Assembly (NCBI RefSeq): GCF_905404315.1
Contig: NC_066272.1
Location: 4,216,001 to 4,280,000 of the forward strand
Source: Leptidea sinapis
Taxonomy: Eukaryota; Arthropoda; Insecta; Lepidoptera; Pieridae
Direction: 5' to 3'
Length of the DNA stretch: 64,000 nucleotides
Part shown: positions 11,775 through 23,260 of the stretch, one piece after another
Layout of the letters: every line of letters starts with the position of its first letter
Position numbering within the stretch: the stretch's first letter is position 1
Program-made: the position numbers and the translations under genes
The notes under the pieces: generated by a model
The model's input: the letters and a program-made list of their open reading frames with translations, nothing else
Told to the model about the DNA's origin: nothing
Databases searched by the model: none

Positions 11775-12563
11775 TCAGGTTTTCTCAACCGCATATGCTG
11801 CAGAACTAAGCCTATTCGCCAATCCTTCAATATGGGGGCCCCACTGCAATTTGGAATAAAGAGTAATGCTAAGAAATATAGCAGATTCCACTGGTTTTAC
11901 CACCTCTCCATTTAATAAAATATTCGCATCTACATTTTTGACATTTGGCGCGGTGAATTTAATATATTTGGTTTTATGATTATTTAACAATAAGTTATTG
12001 GCGCTAAACCAGTACACGATGTCAGATAGAGCATTGTTTACTTCGTCATATAAAACTTGGCTTCGTTTCACTTTGAAGATAAGTGAAGTATCATCCGCAA
12101 ACAATACCACCTTGTGTTTTTTTTCTACAAGGTTAGGTAGATCATTTATATAAATTAGAAAGAGGAAGGGTCCAAGAATAGACCCTTGTGGTACCCCCAT
12201 ACCGAGAGGAGTCCCAGGAGATCTCCTGCCATTCACCTCGACCCTCTGAATCCTATTTTTTAAATATGAGATCAGAAGATCGAGTGCAGATCCTCTTATG
12301 CCATAGTGGCATAGCTTCCTGACCAGCGTTGAATGTTGAACACAATCAAAAGCCTTAGATAAATCAAAGAAGATACCAAGTGCATTCTGTGATTCCTCCC
12401 AGGCCTCAAAAATATTCCTGATGAGTTCAACACCTGCATCCGTAGTCGAGCGTCCCCTAGTAAAGCCAAATTGTTTTATATGAAGTAACTTATAAGTGTT
12501 AAAGTGAGTAAGCATTTGGCTTAAAATAATTTTTTCAAAAATTTTACTAAGGGTCGGCAACAC
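11775..12563 (-). pseudogene. J2 reverse transcriptase core, copy 2
   Basis: Same 262-residue stretch as 5206-5994 with the same TGA and the same 4-bp insertion upstream, showing that both lesions predate the copy 1/2 duplication. Confidence 0.85.
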
Positions 12564-12579
12564 CGAAACAGGGCGATAG

Positions 12580-12855
12580 TTATTCAGAAGGGTCAGAAGT
12601 GAGTCCCGATTTAAATATTGGTGTAATTTTACTATACTTCAGAAGGTCAGGAAACACGCCATGTTCAATACAGCTATTAAAAACTAGTGCTAGATATGGT
12701 GCTATGACGTCAATAACAGAACTTATTATTTTTACAGATATGCCCCATATATCAGCAGTTTTTTTCATTTCTAAGGATCTGAAAGTTTTAATTATTTCTG
12801 CTGGGCTAACAACACTGAATTTGTAATTTTGTTTACATTCATTAACATTTTCCAA
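12580..12855 (-). pseudogene. J2 ORF2 region upstream of RT, copy 2
   Basis: Identical to 6011-6286, ending at the same frameshift. Confidence 0.75.
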
Positions 12856-13237
12856 AAGAAGTGACTCGGCAACACTGGTAGAGGAGACAAGGGTGCTTGA
12901 GATGGAAACTGGAATGTCAGAAAAAAATTTCTCAAAAGCAGAAGCTACTTCCTGCTCAGAGTGGTTAATTCATTTGAATTCTATTGTAACTTTTGTACTT
13001 CATCCTGACTTGCACTTAATAACTTATAAAGTTTTACAGTGAATAAAGATTTTTTTGACTTTGACTTTGATTCACTTCAATTTTACTACAACTCACAACA
13101 ATAATAAGTATCATTAACAGTGTGACATTTTATTTCATAGTATAATTCCCACAGATATTTTGATATAGCTGCCAAGACACTCTAATTAATATTACTACTG
13201 TACAAGAGTTTCTGTTAAATATAAAGATAGTAGTTTG

Positions 13238-13333
13238 GATGAGGGCAGAGCAGGAGCGGTCGTCATGACGATCTTTGGGGGGAGGCCTTTGTCCAGCATG
13301 GGACGTCTTCCGGCTGAAATGATGATGATGATA
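13238..13333 (+). mobile_element. RTE LINE 3' end, copy 3 of the unit
   Basis: Same RTE terminus as in copies 1 and 2, inside the near-identical left part of copy 3. Confidence 0.8.
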
Positions 13334-14607
13334 AAGATGTTATTAAATATCTAATACGAATAAAAAAGCTATTAGATATCTAATACTTAACGTTCGATTG
13401 ACTTAGACTAAGGTGAATCATAACTGTTGCATAACTTTAACGAGGAATATTTTTATCTTACTTATAACAATTTTTGTACAAAAAACTCTTTTTAGTAAAA
13501 TCTCATGTGTCCACTTCATGATATAATTTGCTATTAGTGTTTTTGTAATAACACAGGATCTCAAACTTGAGGAACCGTTTAAACACAGCAAATATACATT
13601 TGCAAGTCCTCTAAAATCTTCTGTTCTCACCAGACCTGTCTATAAACGATTACTATTTCTCCACTAATTGAAAAAAATTTCTTATAATAAAAAGTTTTCT
13701 TCTCTAGACTACATGTGACCTTTCCTTGAAATGGTAGAAATGTATAGACAACCAGGTTAAATCCTTCAATTATATAAATATAGATGATAAAAAAGTGAAG
13801 GCCAATATAACATGTCTTCAGTTAACGGTATTAGCTGTTATAGTACTTCTGAAGTATATATCAACCATAAACAAGATATTGCTTCAAATAATTTAATACA
13901 TAATACCTTAAACATTTATTAAACTGTAAGCGAAAGAAAAACAGTTTAGAAATCGATGTTATATTGAATGTCATCACAAATTTGACAAATTTGAAACCGT
14001 TGAAACTCACAATTTTCCTCATCACGTCGTAATGAAGATAAATACAGAACCTAATTGGTATCAATCCATCACTATCAGTTGCAAGTTCGAAACTGCAGTT
14101 TGATTTCAATTCACCTTTTGATTTTTTTTTCTTTCAGTCTTTTCATGTTTACATTTACTTTGTCCATAGTACATGAAAAGACTCTATAAGAATATTGTAA
14201 TTGTTCACTTTGTTTGTTTTGCATGCTTAGTCATAGTAACATCAATTAATATTATCCTACTATTCTATCCTACTAGTCCTTCTAATATTATAATTCCGAA
14301 AGTTTGTAAGAATGTATGGATGTATGTTTGTTACTCTTTCACGTAAATTGAGTACACTTATTGGATTTTAATGAAACCTAACAATAATATAACAATAACA
14401 CATAGGCTATATTTTATAACATAAAGTGTGAATTATGCAAAATACAACGATAAGTGTCATGTAAGTAGGAAAAAAATCTGCAATCTGCGAGCTATTCATA
14501 CGTGCGCCGCAAAAAAACTGTTGGAGTTACAAATATACATTCTACAAATATTATAAATGCGAAAGATTTAAGAATGTATGAATGTTTGTTTGTTACTCAG
14601 ATGGTGG

Positions 14608-14803
14608 GGATTATATCCTAATTTGAGGCATGTCGTGCAATGGTGGAATTCGGCGGCAGAAATCAGATGAAACAGCTCTTCGAAACACTTCCCGTGATAA
14701 ATGCGGTAGAAGATACACAATTAAAGCGTCTCTTCGTAACGCTAAGTGATCCAGCCGTGCATAGGGTCCCCGACTAACTGTCACATAACTATGATGTAGA
14801 GAG
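14608..14803 (-). pseudogene. LINE-K ORF2 C-terminus relic, copy 3
   Basis: Identical to the relic at 1470-1665, in the near-identical left half of copy 3. Confidence 0.75.
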
Positions 14804-15717
14804 GAACAGGTGACGGGAGTTATGTGTTCATAAGTCACAATGACAACATTGCAGAGCGCACGAAATGTATGTTGAATCCGTTGGTTATTGAGTTATTTGG
14901 TTAACATTATCTTTTGTGGGGTGAGTTCAAGGGATTTTAATTCGGTGAAAAAGGGCTGCATACATATTTTTATTGTTATATTGGTAAGAATAAAATAATA
15001 ATAAAAATCATTATTAAATAATAAGCAAAAGCGTATTTTTTTCTCCCAATCTAATAATTCGTATCTCAAATGCATAATATGTATGAGATAGTAAAGACTC
15101 ATGGATACACCATACTATTTCTTATGTAATAAGTATACTTATATACCTAATACTATTTTATCACAATTGAAACAAAACATATTTTAAATAGGACACAAAT
15201 GTTATTAATAATTCATAATAATGAGAGATTATCGATCGCTTTCAGAGTAATTAATTTCAGTTCTCGGAAGCATGCAATTAACATACAATATGATAGGGCA
15301 CCGACTTATTAGCTTTGAGATGTTTGTAGGTGAAAGCTTAATGACAAGCGCATAGATGATTTAATAACGGACAGATTTATACATAATATGGTATTAAGGT
15401 TATTGGTACTTCGACGTATTGCTGTTGGAGGTGATATTTGCGATACTGTTGAACCCCATATGCATAGTGCAAAAGAAAACCATTTTTGAGTTATCAGGTT
15501 TTTTAGCTTTTATCAAAAAAAACGTCACAATTGCAACTTAAAAAATTTAAAAAAAAAATTCAATTGAAATAAAATAAATTTCTTCTGATTGGTTATTTAT
15601 CTATATAAAAATCCGTCAAAACTTAAAAACACTAGGTAAAAAACGATATTAAATATTTTTTTTCCTATATTTTTCACTATCTGCCTGAAAAAAAATACGT
15701 TACAAAACTTGGCTTTT

Positions 15718-16078
15718 TTATGGAAAAGGAGGATAAACTAGCGTACGGGTCACTTGGTGTTAAATGATCATCGCCGCCTATCCAAATGATGGAAGTTTTG
15801 AGAGAAGCGCCTTGTGCCATACACGATCAAAGGCCTACGCTTATATCCAGGCTAAGTGACAGGCCTTCCCCTTGCTTTCGATAGCCGCCGCCCCTCTATG
15901 TACCAGAAGATTGCCTGCTGACCAACCATGGCGAAAACCATACTGTCGGTCGTTGATCGGTATGGGCCAGGGTGTCATTTCTCATGTGCAACGGACGGCT
16001 GGATGAAGTTACCAAGAGCAGCTTTCGACACCGACCAGAACTTGCGTGTTCAAATTGGCTTACAGATTATTTTATAAA
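15718..16078 (-). pseudogene. LINE-K reverse transcriptase fragment, copy 3
   Basis: Same fragment as 2580-2940 with the same stops. Confidence 0.72.
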
Positions 16079-17279
16079 CATAACCTTTTTATTTGCTCTC
16101 CTAAAATGTATAACAACAAGGAACTTCGTTCAAAGAAACTGAAAAAAAATGATCATAAAGGAAGCTGGCGGGAAATTCGTATTCGAACTAAACTTCAGGT
16201 CGTTCTTTAAAATTGCCATAAAATTAATTAAAAACAATAACTAATGTAAAATACGATCCAGAACCAGTAACAATTTAGTTGTAATAATAATTAACATTAA
16301 AAAATATGTAACGATTCAGATATTTTGTAAGTTAGCCTAATTGAAGTTCCTGCTCGATGTGCTTTTTTCGCATCTTATTTGCTGCGTTCATAATACTTGT
16401 TTTGAGTTCTTCCGTGAATGAAACAGGCGAGACGTCATAAGCTAAAAATTTCATGTTACCCCCAGACATAGAAATCAAAGGCACGTCTTCGAGGTGGTCA
16501 AAAATTTCATAGGGTTGAATTATATTGGTAACTGTGTATACTGTAATTCAATACAGTATTGTATGCATGGTGGGGTAGGCGGCGAATCTGGGTATCCTAA
16601 CTACTCATGGTAGTTTAACTCTAACCTCAAACGTGAAATAGATTTTTAATAGTAATATATTTAAACAGTTTCGTATATATTAAAAAAAATATTTAAAATC
16701 AATTTAGAATGTGTGCTCATCACTCAAATGATAGATTGCTTAAATTAATTAAATTTAAGTATGAACTACAATATAATTCTATCAAAACTTATAGAGGCTG
16801 CTACTAAAAATCCGTGTAGTTAAGATTTTAATTTTCAACTATATAGCCCTTCCATTCGTGTGCATGTTTTACATGGACGATAAATTTCACGGGGACAACA
16901 AAACGAATTTAATTTTGGTCAGATGCAAAGCGTAATAAAATAAATGACTCAATGATTTAAACTGGGTCCATTGCCCACTATGAACCAACAATATTGTGGC
17001 TGAGGCAATCAAACATCAATTTATAAGTCCAAATCCAAGTACAGTAAAATTTTACATATTAATTACATAATATACCTTATTCCAAATATTCAAAACATGC
17101 AAACATAATTACATGCTTGCATCTTTTTTGTTTATGTTGTGCCTCAAATCTTAATTTTTTTCCAAGAAACTCAATAGAATATGTCTATATGTGATTCATA
17201 AAAGACTTGACCTTACAATCCATTAGTGAGAAATTAAATACAAGCAAAGTATGAGAAAAGTTTAGTGAAATTAATATTA

Positions 17280-17567
17280 TGACAGTACATTGCCAGTACA
17301 TATACGAGAACCTCCTATACGCTCATAAACATATTAGCCAATTTAAAAAGAATAGTGATGTACATAATGTCAGTACTCGAAACAAACATAAACTCGCGAT
17401 TCCATCTACTAGGCTCCGTAAAACTGCTTAATCTTTTAAAGTGAATTGTGTTATATTTTATAATAAACTCCCAAATGATATTAAAGTATTACCTATTAAA
17501 AAATTTAAATGTATCTTAAAAAATAAATTAACATCTGAGGCCTATAATAATTTGAAAGATTATTAGA
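17280..17567 (+). pseudogene. J1 LINE ORF2 C-terminal remnant with stop, copy 3
   Basis: Same frame as in copies 1 and 2, but a lysine codon becomes TAA (AAAACTGCTTAATC near 17430), so the frame is broken after about 50 residues. The J1 5' fragment spans 17251-17619 here. Confidence 0.7.
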
Positions 17568-17814
17568 TTGAAAAAGATAGTTGGAATTAATGTTCTATGT
17601 TTTGTTACTGAATATTGTTAATTCAAATTCAAATTCAAATATTTTTATTCAAAATAGGATTTATAATCACTTATTGAACGTCAAAATCTACCATCCATTC
17701 AAAAGAGACTGCCTCTCAGACTGACTCAGACCTGAGAAGAATGGGCGCCAGAAACTCAGCGGGCTTTTTTTTTATATAAAATATGGATTACAATGTAATA
17801 TCGTACAATAAACA

Positions 17815-18150
17815 TTAATAATTAAAGAGCCTGAGGGTGTTCGCTTTAATCCCAGTCCGTGGTGTCATAAAGAAAATCGTTCGAAAACCTTTCCCACACA
17901 AACGTTTTTTAACAATTCTTTTATATTTCGTAAAACATTTGTTTTGTACATTTTCTGGGATCATATTGTATAAGCATATACATCGCCCAACAAAAGACTT
18001 ACTAACTCGACCCGACCGAGTAGTAGACATAACAAGTATATGTTTGTTCCTCGTGTTAACAATATGAATGTCACAATTTTTAGAAAATTCCTCAATGTGC
18101 TTATGAACATACAAAACATTATCAAAAATGTAATGAGAAGCAACAGTCAA
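17815..18150 (-). pseudogene. J2 ORF2 C-terminal tail, copy 3
   Basis: As at 4676-5011 with one replacement (CDIHIVNTRNKHI for CDIHNVNTRNKHI). Confidence 0.75.
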
Positions 18151-18176
18151 AATGTTTATTTCTTTAAATTTTTCTC

Positions 18177-19085
18177 TTAAAGAATTTTAGGACCTAGGTT
18201 ATAAATCGCGTGAATAGCCCTCTTCTGCAGCACAAAGATAGTATTAATATCGGCCGCACTGCCCCATAACAATATACCATAGGACATAATACTATGAAAA
18301 TAACTAAAGTCTACTAATTTCGCCGTATCTATGTCAGTTAACCGTCTGGTTTTCTCAACCGCATATGCTGCAGAACTAAGCCTATTCGCCAATCCTTCAA
18401 TATGGGGGCCCCACTGCAATTTGGAATAAAGAGTAATGCTAAGAAATATAGCAGATTCCACTGGTTTTACCACCTCTCCATTTAATAAAATATTTGCATC
18501 TACATTTTTGACATTTGGCGCGGTGAATTTAATATATCTGGTTTTATGATTATTTAACAATAAGTTATTGGCGCTAAACCAGTACACGATGACAGATAGA
18601 GCATTGTTTACTTCGTCATTTAAAACTTGGCTTCGTTTCACTTTGAAGATAAGTGAAGTATCATCCGCAAACAATACAACCTTGTGTTTTTTTTCTACAA
18701 GGTTAGGTAGATCATTTATATAAATTAAGAAGAGGAAGGGTCCAAGAATAGACCCTTGTGGTACCCCCATACCGAGAGGAGTCGCAGGAGATCTCCTGCC
18801 ATTCACCTCGACCCTCTGAATCCTATTATTTAAATATGTGATCAGAAGATCGAGTGCAGATCCTCTTATACCATAGTGGCATAGCTTCCTGACCAGCGTT
18901 GAATGTTGAACACAATCAAAAGCCTTTGATAAATCACAGAAGATACCAAGTGCATTCTGTGATTCCTCCCAGGCCTCAAAAATATTCCTGATCAGTTCAA
19001 CACCTGCATCCGTAGTCGAACGTCCCCTAGTAAAGCCAAATTGTTTTATATGAAGTAACTTATAAGTGTTAAAGTGAGTAAGCAT
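18177..19085 (-). pseudogene. J2 reverse transcriptase core, copy 3 (longer frame)
   Basis: A 302-residue open stretch that reads past the point where copies 1 and 2 stop (EKTRRLTDIDTAKLVDF in place of EKT-stop). It continues through YGILLWGSAADINTIF and QKRAIHAIYNLG to the TAA shared by all copies. RT motifs are DLSKAFD (with Cys before it in place of Phe), GVPQGSILGP and FADDTS. The start is an internal methionine set by a private frameshift upstream. It is the best preserved J2 RT in the window but still truncated. Confidence 0.85.
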
Positions 19086-19090
19086 TTGGC

Positions 19091-19462
19091 TTAAAATATT
19101 TTTTTCAAAAAAAGGGTCGTCAACACCGAAACAGGGCGATAGTTATTCGGGTCAGAATTGAGTCCCGATTTAAATATTGGTGTAATTTTACTATACTTCA
19201 GAAGGTCAGGAAACATGCCATGTTCAATACAGCTATTAAAAACTAGTGCTAGATATGGTGCTATGACGTTAATAACAGAACTTATTATTTTTACAGATAT
19301 GCCCCATATATCAGCAGTTTTTTTCATTTCTAAGGATCTGAAAGTTTTAATTATTTCTGCTGGGCTAACAAGACTGAATTTGTAATTTTGTTTACATTCC
19401 TTAACATTTTCCAAAAGAAGTGACTCGGCAACACTGGTAGAGGAGACAAGGGTGCTTGACAT
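19091..19462 (-). pseudogene. J2 ORF2 region upstream of RT, copy 3
   Basis: A 123-residue frame that keeps the junction lost in copies 1 and 2: KYSKITPIFKSG, then NNYRPVSVL, a conserved RT entry motif. It then loses frame (TTLFLKKIF) through the private deletion near 19105. Confidence 0.75.
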
Positions 19463-19525
19463 GGAAACTGGAATGTCAGAAAAAAAATTCTCAAAAGCAG
19501 AAGCTACTTCCTGCTCAGAGTGGTT

Positions 19526-19575
19526 AACTCATTTGAATTCTATTGTAACTTTTGTACTTCATCCTGACTTGCACT
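19526..19575 (+). mobile_element. J1 LINE 3' UTR cut by LINE2, copy 3
   Basis: Only CATTTGAATTCTATTG to CTTGCAC of the J1 3' terminus remains. The next 24 bases found in copies 1 and 2 are missing, and LINE2 3' sequence begins at the word TGAATAAA, which both partners share. Confidence 0.7.
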
Positions 19576-19842
19576 GAATAAAATAAATAATAAATCTTTA
19601 TTTGTTGCAAAGAAAAAAATACAATTTTGCTTAAAATTACCCTCGACCCCCAAACTAGGACAGCCCGTGACATGGGGGTCAGTCTCTTCCCAGTTGTGCA
19701 TTCTAAAATGTCAAATAACAAACATCAACATATTTTAAGGTCTAACAATGGAAGTTATGCAACAAATTATGAACACAGAATCTATTTTATATATTATTTA
19801 GGGCGTGTATTGTGTGTTTGTGTGTGTATGTGTGTGTGTATA

Positions 19843-19878
<36 letters not shown>

Positions 19879-19920
19879 AGTATGTGTTTAACTTTTTATT
19901 TTTCAAATGCTATACCTGGA
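19576..19920 (-). mobile_element. LINE2 3' UTR, separated from its ORF by LINE1
   Basis: On the - strand this reads from a (CA)n tract (19805-19888 on the + strand) through GGGTCGAGGGTAATTTTAAG to CAACAAATAAAG and a (TTA/TTTA)n tail at 19576. LINE1 has the same layout, a (CA)n tract right after the ORF2 stop and then an A-rich end. LINE2 ORF2 at 24911 has lost its own 3' UTR. The simplest reading is that LINE1 inserted a few bases after the LINE2 stop and pushed this UTR away. The short frames here are not genes. Confidence 0.72.
19805..19888. repeat. (TG)n/(CA)n microsatellite in LINE2 3' UTR
   Basis: About 80 bp of TG repeats with TATG interruptions, (CA)n in the sense of the LINE. A matching tract lies at 20177-20257 in LINE1. 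Confidence 0.9.
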
Positions 19921-20176
19921 TTTTTTTTTTTTTTTTCAAATCAAATATTTATTTATTATTACAACAAAATACAAAATACAATCAGTGTTGGGGTCTCCTT
20001 TTAAGCAAAGAGTTGCCTGTAGTAGGAGGCCCCGCTCTTCCATAGCAAAAACATAATAATGAGGTGTAATAATAGATAAGTTGACCTTAACATATACATA
20101 ATTAATTAACTAAGGGAAAAAAAATCTACTAACAATAATATACTAAAAATCTATTTATTTGTAATCTAAACTTAAT

Positions 20177-20257
20177 GTGCTGTGTGTGTGTGGGTGTGTG
20201 TATGTATGTATGTGATTGTATGTATTGGTGAGTGTGTGTGTGTGTGGGTGTGTGTGT
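20177..20257. repeat. (TG)n microsatellite in LINE1 3' UTR
   Basis: Interrupted TG/TATG repeat beginning about 25 bases past the ORF2 stop on the - strand. The equivalent tract in LINE2 suggests that a (CA)n stretch is a family trait of the 3' UTR and not chance. Confidence 0.88.
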
Positions 20258-20281
20258 TACTTTGAAAGAAAACTTAAAGAT

Positions 20282-23260
20282 TTAGTACGTAACTATAAGT
20301 AGGTTTTCTGTGTCTTCATAATTAAATGACCTTATCCACTCAATTATTATTTTCTTGCATTCATAGTATGATTTTTCATATATATTGTTTAGTTTATTTA
20401 TTTTATTATACAGTAAGGCCGCACGTTTTTCATACTGTATACTTGCAAACGATGTTTTGGTGTGAGGTACATGAGCAACAGTGTGTTTAATTCTCTTATT
20501 TAGTAATGTACTATTATAAGGAATAGTTTTATGTATTTTTAGTACCGTATGTACTATATACAACTTTCTAACTGTTAATAAGTTACTGTCAGAATAGATG
20601 GTGTGCGTGGGATGACGCCGTTTTTTAAAATACTTAATTTTAATTAAAGCACGTTGCGCCCTTTCAAGTTCTAAAAATTTGGATTTTGCTGCGCCTCCCC
20701 AGATAGGTATACAATATATGAGGATAGACTGGACTAACGCTACATATATTTTATTCAGAAGATGCTTAGGCGTGTTTGCAGAATTTGAAGAATTTTCAGG
20801 AACAACGTGTCTTAAACTTCTCAAAATCCAGGTAAGTTTCCGAATTCTCTTAGTAAGTTGCTCAAGATGTGGGTACCAAGATAATCGCTGATCAATCACG
20901 ATTCCTAAATATTTGGTGCTGGCAACTTTCCTTATAGTGGGGCATTCACAAGTTTTACCATATATTATGTTATCACACTTATGAACTCTAATATCAAAGT
21001 TCTTTGGCTGAGAGGGATTAGATATGCTGAAACAGATATAATTAGTCTTAACTGTATTCAGTGTTAATAAATTCATTTGTAACCAATTAGCTACATGTAT
21101 TATTCCTGATTCAGCTTTTTGTCGAACCTCATTCCAAGAACTTCCGCTAAAGACAATAGCAGTATCATCAGCGTAAGATAGTATACGAGCACCTTCTATA
21201 TTCATGTTGCAGAGGTCATTTATATAAATTAAAAAAAGGGTAGGACCTAGAACACTGCCTTGAGGAACCCCAAAGGATATTATCGCATCATCGCTTACAT
21301 TCTCACCAACCCTTACTCTTTGTGTTCTGTGAGTGAGATAACTTCTAAATAATTTAAGCTGTGTTCCTCTTATTCCGATCTTCTCTAGTTTGTCTATAAG
21401 GTTTGGTATTGAGACGGTATCAAAGGCTTTTTTAAGGTCTAAGAATACAGAAATACATTTGTTACCTTTGTCTAATTGATCTGTCACTAAAGTTGATAAA
21501 GAAGCTACTGCATCCTCTGTCGATTTACCTCGTCTAAACCCAAACTGGAATGGAGATAATATATTAAATTTATTTAAAAATTGTACCAACGTATTATTCA
21601 GTAGCTTTTCTATTATCTTTGAGATACACGGTAAAACAGATATAGGTCTATAGTTATTAATATCATCCTTATCCCCCCCTTTATGAATCGGTGTAATTAT
21701 AGATCGCTTGAGGAGGTCAGGAAAAATACCTTTTTCAAAACATAAGTTAGCTAGATGAGTGATAACATGTACAACTTCATGACGTATGTGTTTCAAATAG
21801 CTCGTAGGTATGTTATCCCAACCCGCTGCACTAGACGACTTAAGACCAATTATAATTCTGTTTATCTCCTCTACGTCTGCCTCCAGTAAGATCATAGAAT
21901 GTGGTATTGATTGATTATTGTCATTCTTTAAGGATTGCACAGAAGGTGGAATTTGTTGAGCCAGTTGTGTACCAATGTTAACAAAATAATCGTTTATGAA
22001 ATTCACCGACTCTGATGCAGTATTTTTTATGTTGAATAATTCTGAGTTTGAATTATTAGTTTTATTAGAATATGTAATTAATTTAATATTTTTCCACAAT
22101 AGTTTATTATTGCTTATGGAGTTAACTAAAAGATCCCTTTCGTATTTCCTTTTAAGTTTTTTTATTAAATTATTACAATAATTTCGGTATCTAGTATAAG
22201 TTATTTTAAGTATTACGTTGTGCGGTTCCTGACGACATTTTTTTTGTAATTTATTTCTATTTTTTATGCAGCGTAATATACCCGAAGTTATCCATGGTTT
22301 TAAAGTACGTTTATTGTTTGGGATTCTTGTATTGGTGGTGTTAGTTAAAATTGATTCTGTTAACATATTAATCAGTTTATCAGTCAGTAGGTTTGGATCA
22401 TGACAGAATAGTAATTGAGGTAAATTTTGATCTATTAGATATTTAAGGGCCTTATCATAATCTATGATTGTTTTGATTTTATGAGCATTATATTTTAATT
22501 TAAGTTTAGATAAACGTAAGAAGGTCGTAAAGTGGTCAGTAATAGAAGTATGGAGAATCGCTATATCTGCCGAAACATTCTTTTTATTAATTTTTAACAT
22601 AAAATGATCTAAGCATGTTTTATCTCTGGTGGGTATTGTGTGTCCTGGGAGAAGCCCATGCGTTGCCAGCATATTAAGGTAGTTCAATCTATTCCTATAA
22701 TGTTGGGAAGATTCTGTGTCTTTATAAATAATATTAATATTTATATCGCCAGCTAGTACAATGTTTTTATGAGTTGTTAATGTACCAAGATGGGTACTTA
22801 GTGATTCTATAAAGGTATCAGTGTTAGTGTACGATGGGGAGCGATATATACATAAGATTGTATTATTCAATATGTCTACTTGCATACATGATGCTTGAGA
22901 TAGCATGACTTCCTTGACTTTATGTCTGAGTTCTTCTTTAACATATATCGCTACTCCATCGTTTTGGTTATTCTGCCATGTGGTATGATATGCACAGTAA
23001 TTAGATATTTGCGGTATTGGTTTATTACTTTTAAGCCTGCATTCTGTCAAAATGATAACGTCAGTTTGAAATTTAAAATCTGCCAAAGTTAGTAGAAAGT
23101 CGTCAAAGTTGCAATATATACTACGGATATTCTGTGATATAATAGTCAAATCATTTTTATTAACGTTTAAAATTTTATTTAAATTTGAACTATCACATTC
23201 AAAAGTACGCGCGATTTTAATTTTGTCTATTTCCTGTAAAGCTTCAATTATATCAGCCAT
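20282..23260 (-). CDS. LINE1 ORF2: AP endonuclease - reverse transcriptase (992 aa)
   Basis: Nicks target DNA and copies the LINE RNA at the nick. The N-terminal APE-type endonuclease shows QNIRS (Asn 44), LTECR (Glu 73), AGDININ (Asp 172, Asn 174), CLDHF (Asp 218) and SITDHF (Asp 242, His 243), so all the classic catalytic positions are filled. The RT carries NNYRPISVLP near 535, FQFGFRRGKST near 571, motif A DLKKAFDTV at 608, motif B GVPQGSVLGP at 664 and motif C SYADDT at 695. The C-terminal part has KYLGIVID and WGGAAKSKF. Length fits jockey/CR1-group ORF2 proteins (900-1,000 aa). No stop or frameshift is present. It follows ORF1 on the same transcript; I see no host promoter. Clade assignment is by motif style only. 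Confidence 0.93.
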   Translation of the reverse strand: MADIIEALQEIDKIKIARTFECDSSNLNKILNVNKNDLTIISQNIRSIYCNFDDFLLTLADFKFQTDVIILTECRLKSNKPIPQISNYCAYHTTWQNNQNDGVAIYVKEELRHKVKEVMLSQASCMQVDILNNTILCIYRSPSYTNTDTFIESLSTHLGTLTTHKNIVLAGDININIIYKDTESSQHYRNRLNYLNMLATHGLLPGHTIPTRDKTCLDHFMLKINKKNVSADIAILHTSITDHFTTFLRLSKLKLKYNAHKIKTIIDYDKALKYLIDQNLPQLLFCHDPNLLTDKLINMLTESILTNTTNTRIPNNKRTLKPWITSGILRCIKNRNKLQKKCRQEPHNVILKITYTRYRNYCNNLIKKLKRKYERDLLVNSISNNKLLWKNIKLITYSNKTNNSNSELFNIKNTASESVNFINDYFVNIGTQLAQQIPPSVQSLKNDNNQSIPHSMILLEADVEEINRIIIGLKSSSAAGWDNIPTSYLKHIRHEVVHVITHLANLCFEKGIFPDLLKRSIITPIHKGGDKDDINNYRPISVLPCISKIIEKLLNNTLVQFLNKFNILSPFQFGFRRGKSTEDAVASLSTLVTDQLDKGNKCISVFLDLKKAFDTVSIPNLIDKLEKIGIRGTQLKLFRSYLTHRTQRVRVGENVSDDAIISFGVPQGSVLGPTLFLIYINDLCNMNIEGARILSYADDTAIVFSGSSWNEVRQKAESGIIHVANWLQMNLLTLNTVKTNYICFSISNPSQPKNFDIRVHKCDNIIYGKTCECPTIRKVASTKYLGIVIDQRLSWYPHLEQLTKRIRKLTWILRSLRHVVPENSSNSANTPKHLLNKIYVALVQSILIYCIPIWGGAAKSKFLELERAQRALIKIKYFKKRRHPTHTIYSDSNLLTVRKLYIVHTVLKIHKTIPYNSTLLNKRIKHTVAHVPHTKTSFASIQYEKRAALLYNKINKLNNIYEKSYYECKKIIIEWIRSFNYEDTENLLIVTY

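Larger units (their letters stand above)
11050..12966 (-). mobile_element. J2 LINE inserted in J1, copy 2
   Basis: Identical in structure and lesions to J2 in copy 1. The J1 3' terminus follows at 12967-13079. Confidence 0.85.
6570..13138. repeat. Tandem unit, copy 2 (6,569 bp)
   Basis: Head-to-tail repeat of copy 1 with every internal feature shifted by +6,569. It shares with copy 1 the lesions that separate both from copy 3: the 4-bp insertion and the TGA stop in the J2 reverse transcriptase. Copies 1 and 2 therefore descend from one unit that already carried them. Confidence 0.97.
17620..19525 (-). mobile_element. J2 LINE inserted in J1, copy 3 (diverged)
   Basis: Same insertion at the same site as in copies 1 and 2 but with dozens of differences. 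Its right junction reads GTGGTTAACTCATTTG, closer to the empty site than AATTCATTTG of copies 1 and 2. It lacks the TGA and the 4-bp insertion of copies 1 and 2 but has a private deletion of about 10 bp near 19105, so each lineage decayed separately. Confidence 0.85.
13139..19575. repeat. Tandem unit, copy 3 (right end truncated)
   Basis: Matches copies 1 and 2 with no difference seen from 13139 to about 15400, then with 2-3 differences to about 17230, then with dozens of substitutions and small indels to 19575. Near 17232 a net +1 base changes the offset from 13138 to 13139. Copy 3 stops at the shared word CTTGCAC and is joined to the 3' end of LINE2. The sharp rise in divergence suggests that the right part is an older resident unit and that the recent duplication ended inside the left part. 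Confidence 0.93.

Noticed and set aside
19627..20045. + strand frames rich in Cys/Val (MCVCICVYMCVCV type)
   Set aside because: Translation of a TG microsatellite and LINE 3' UTR sequence.
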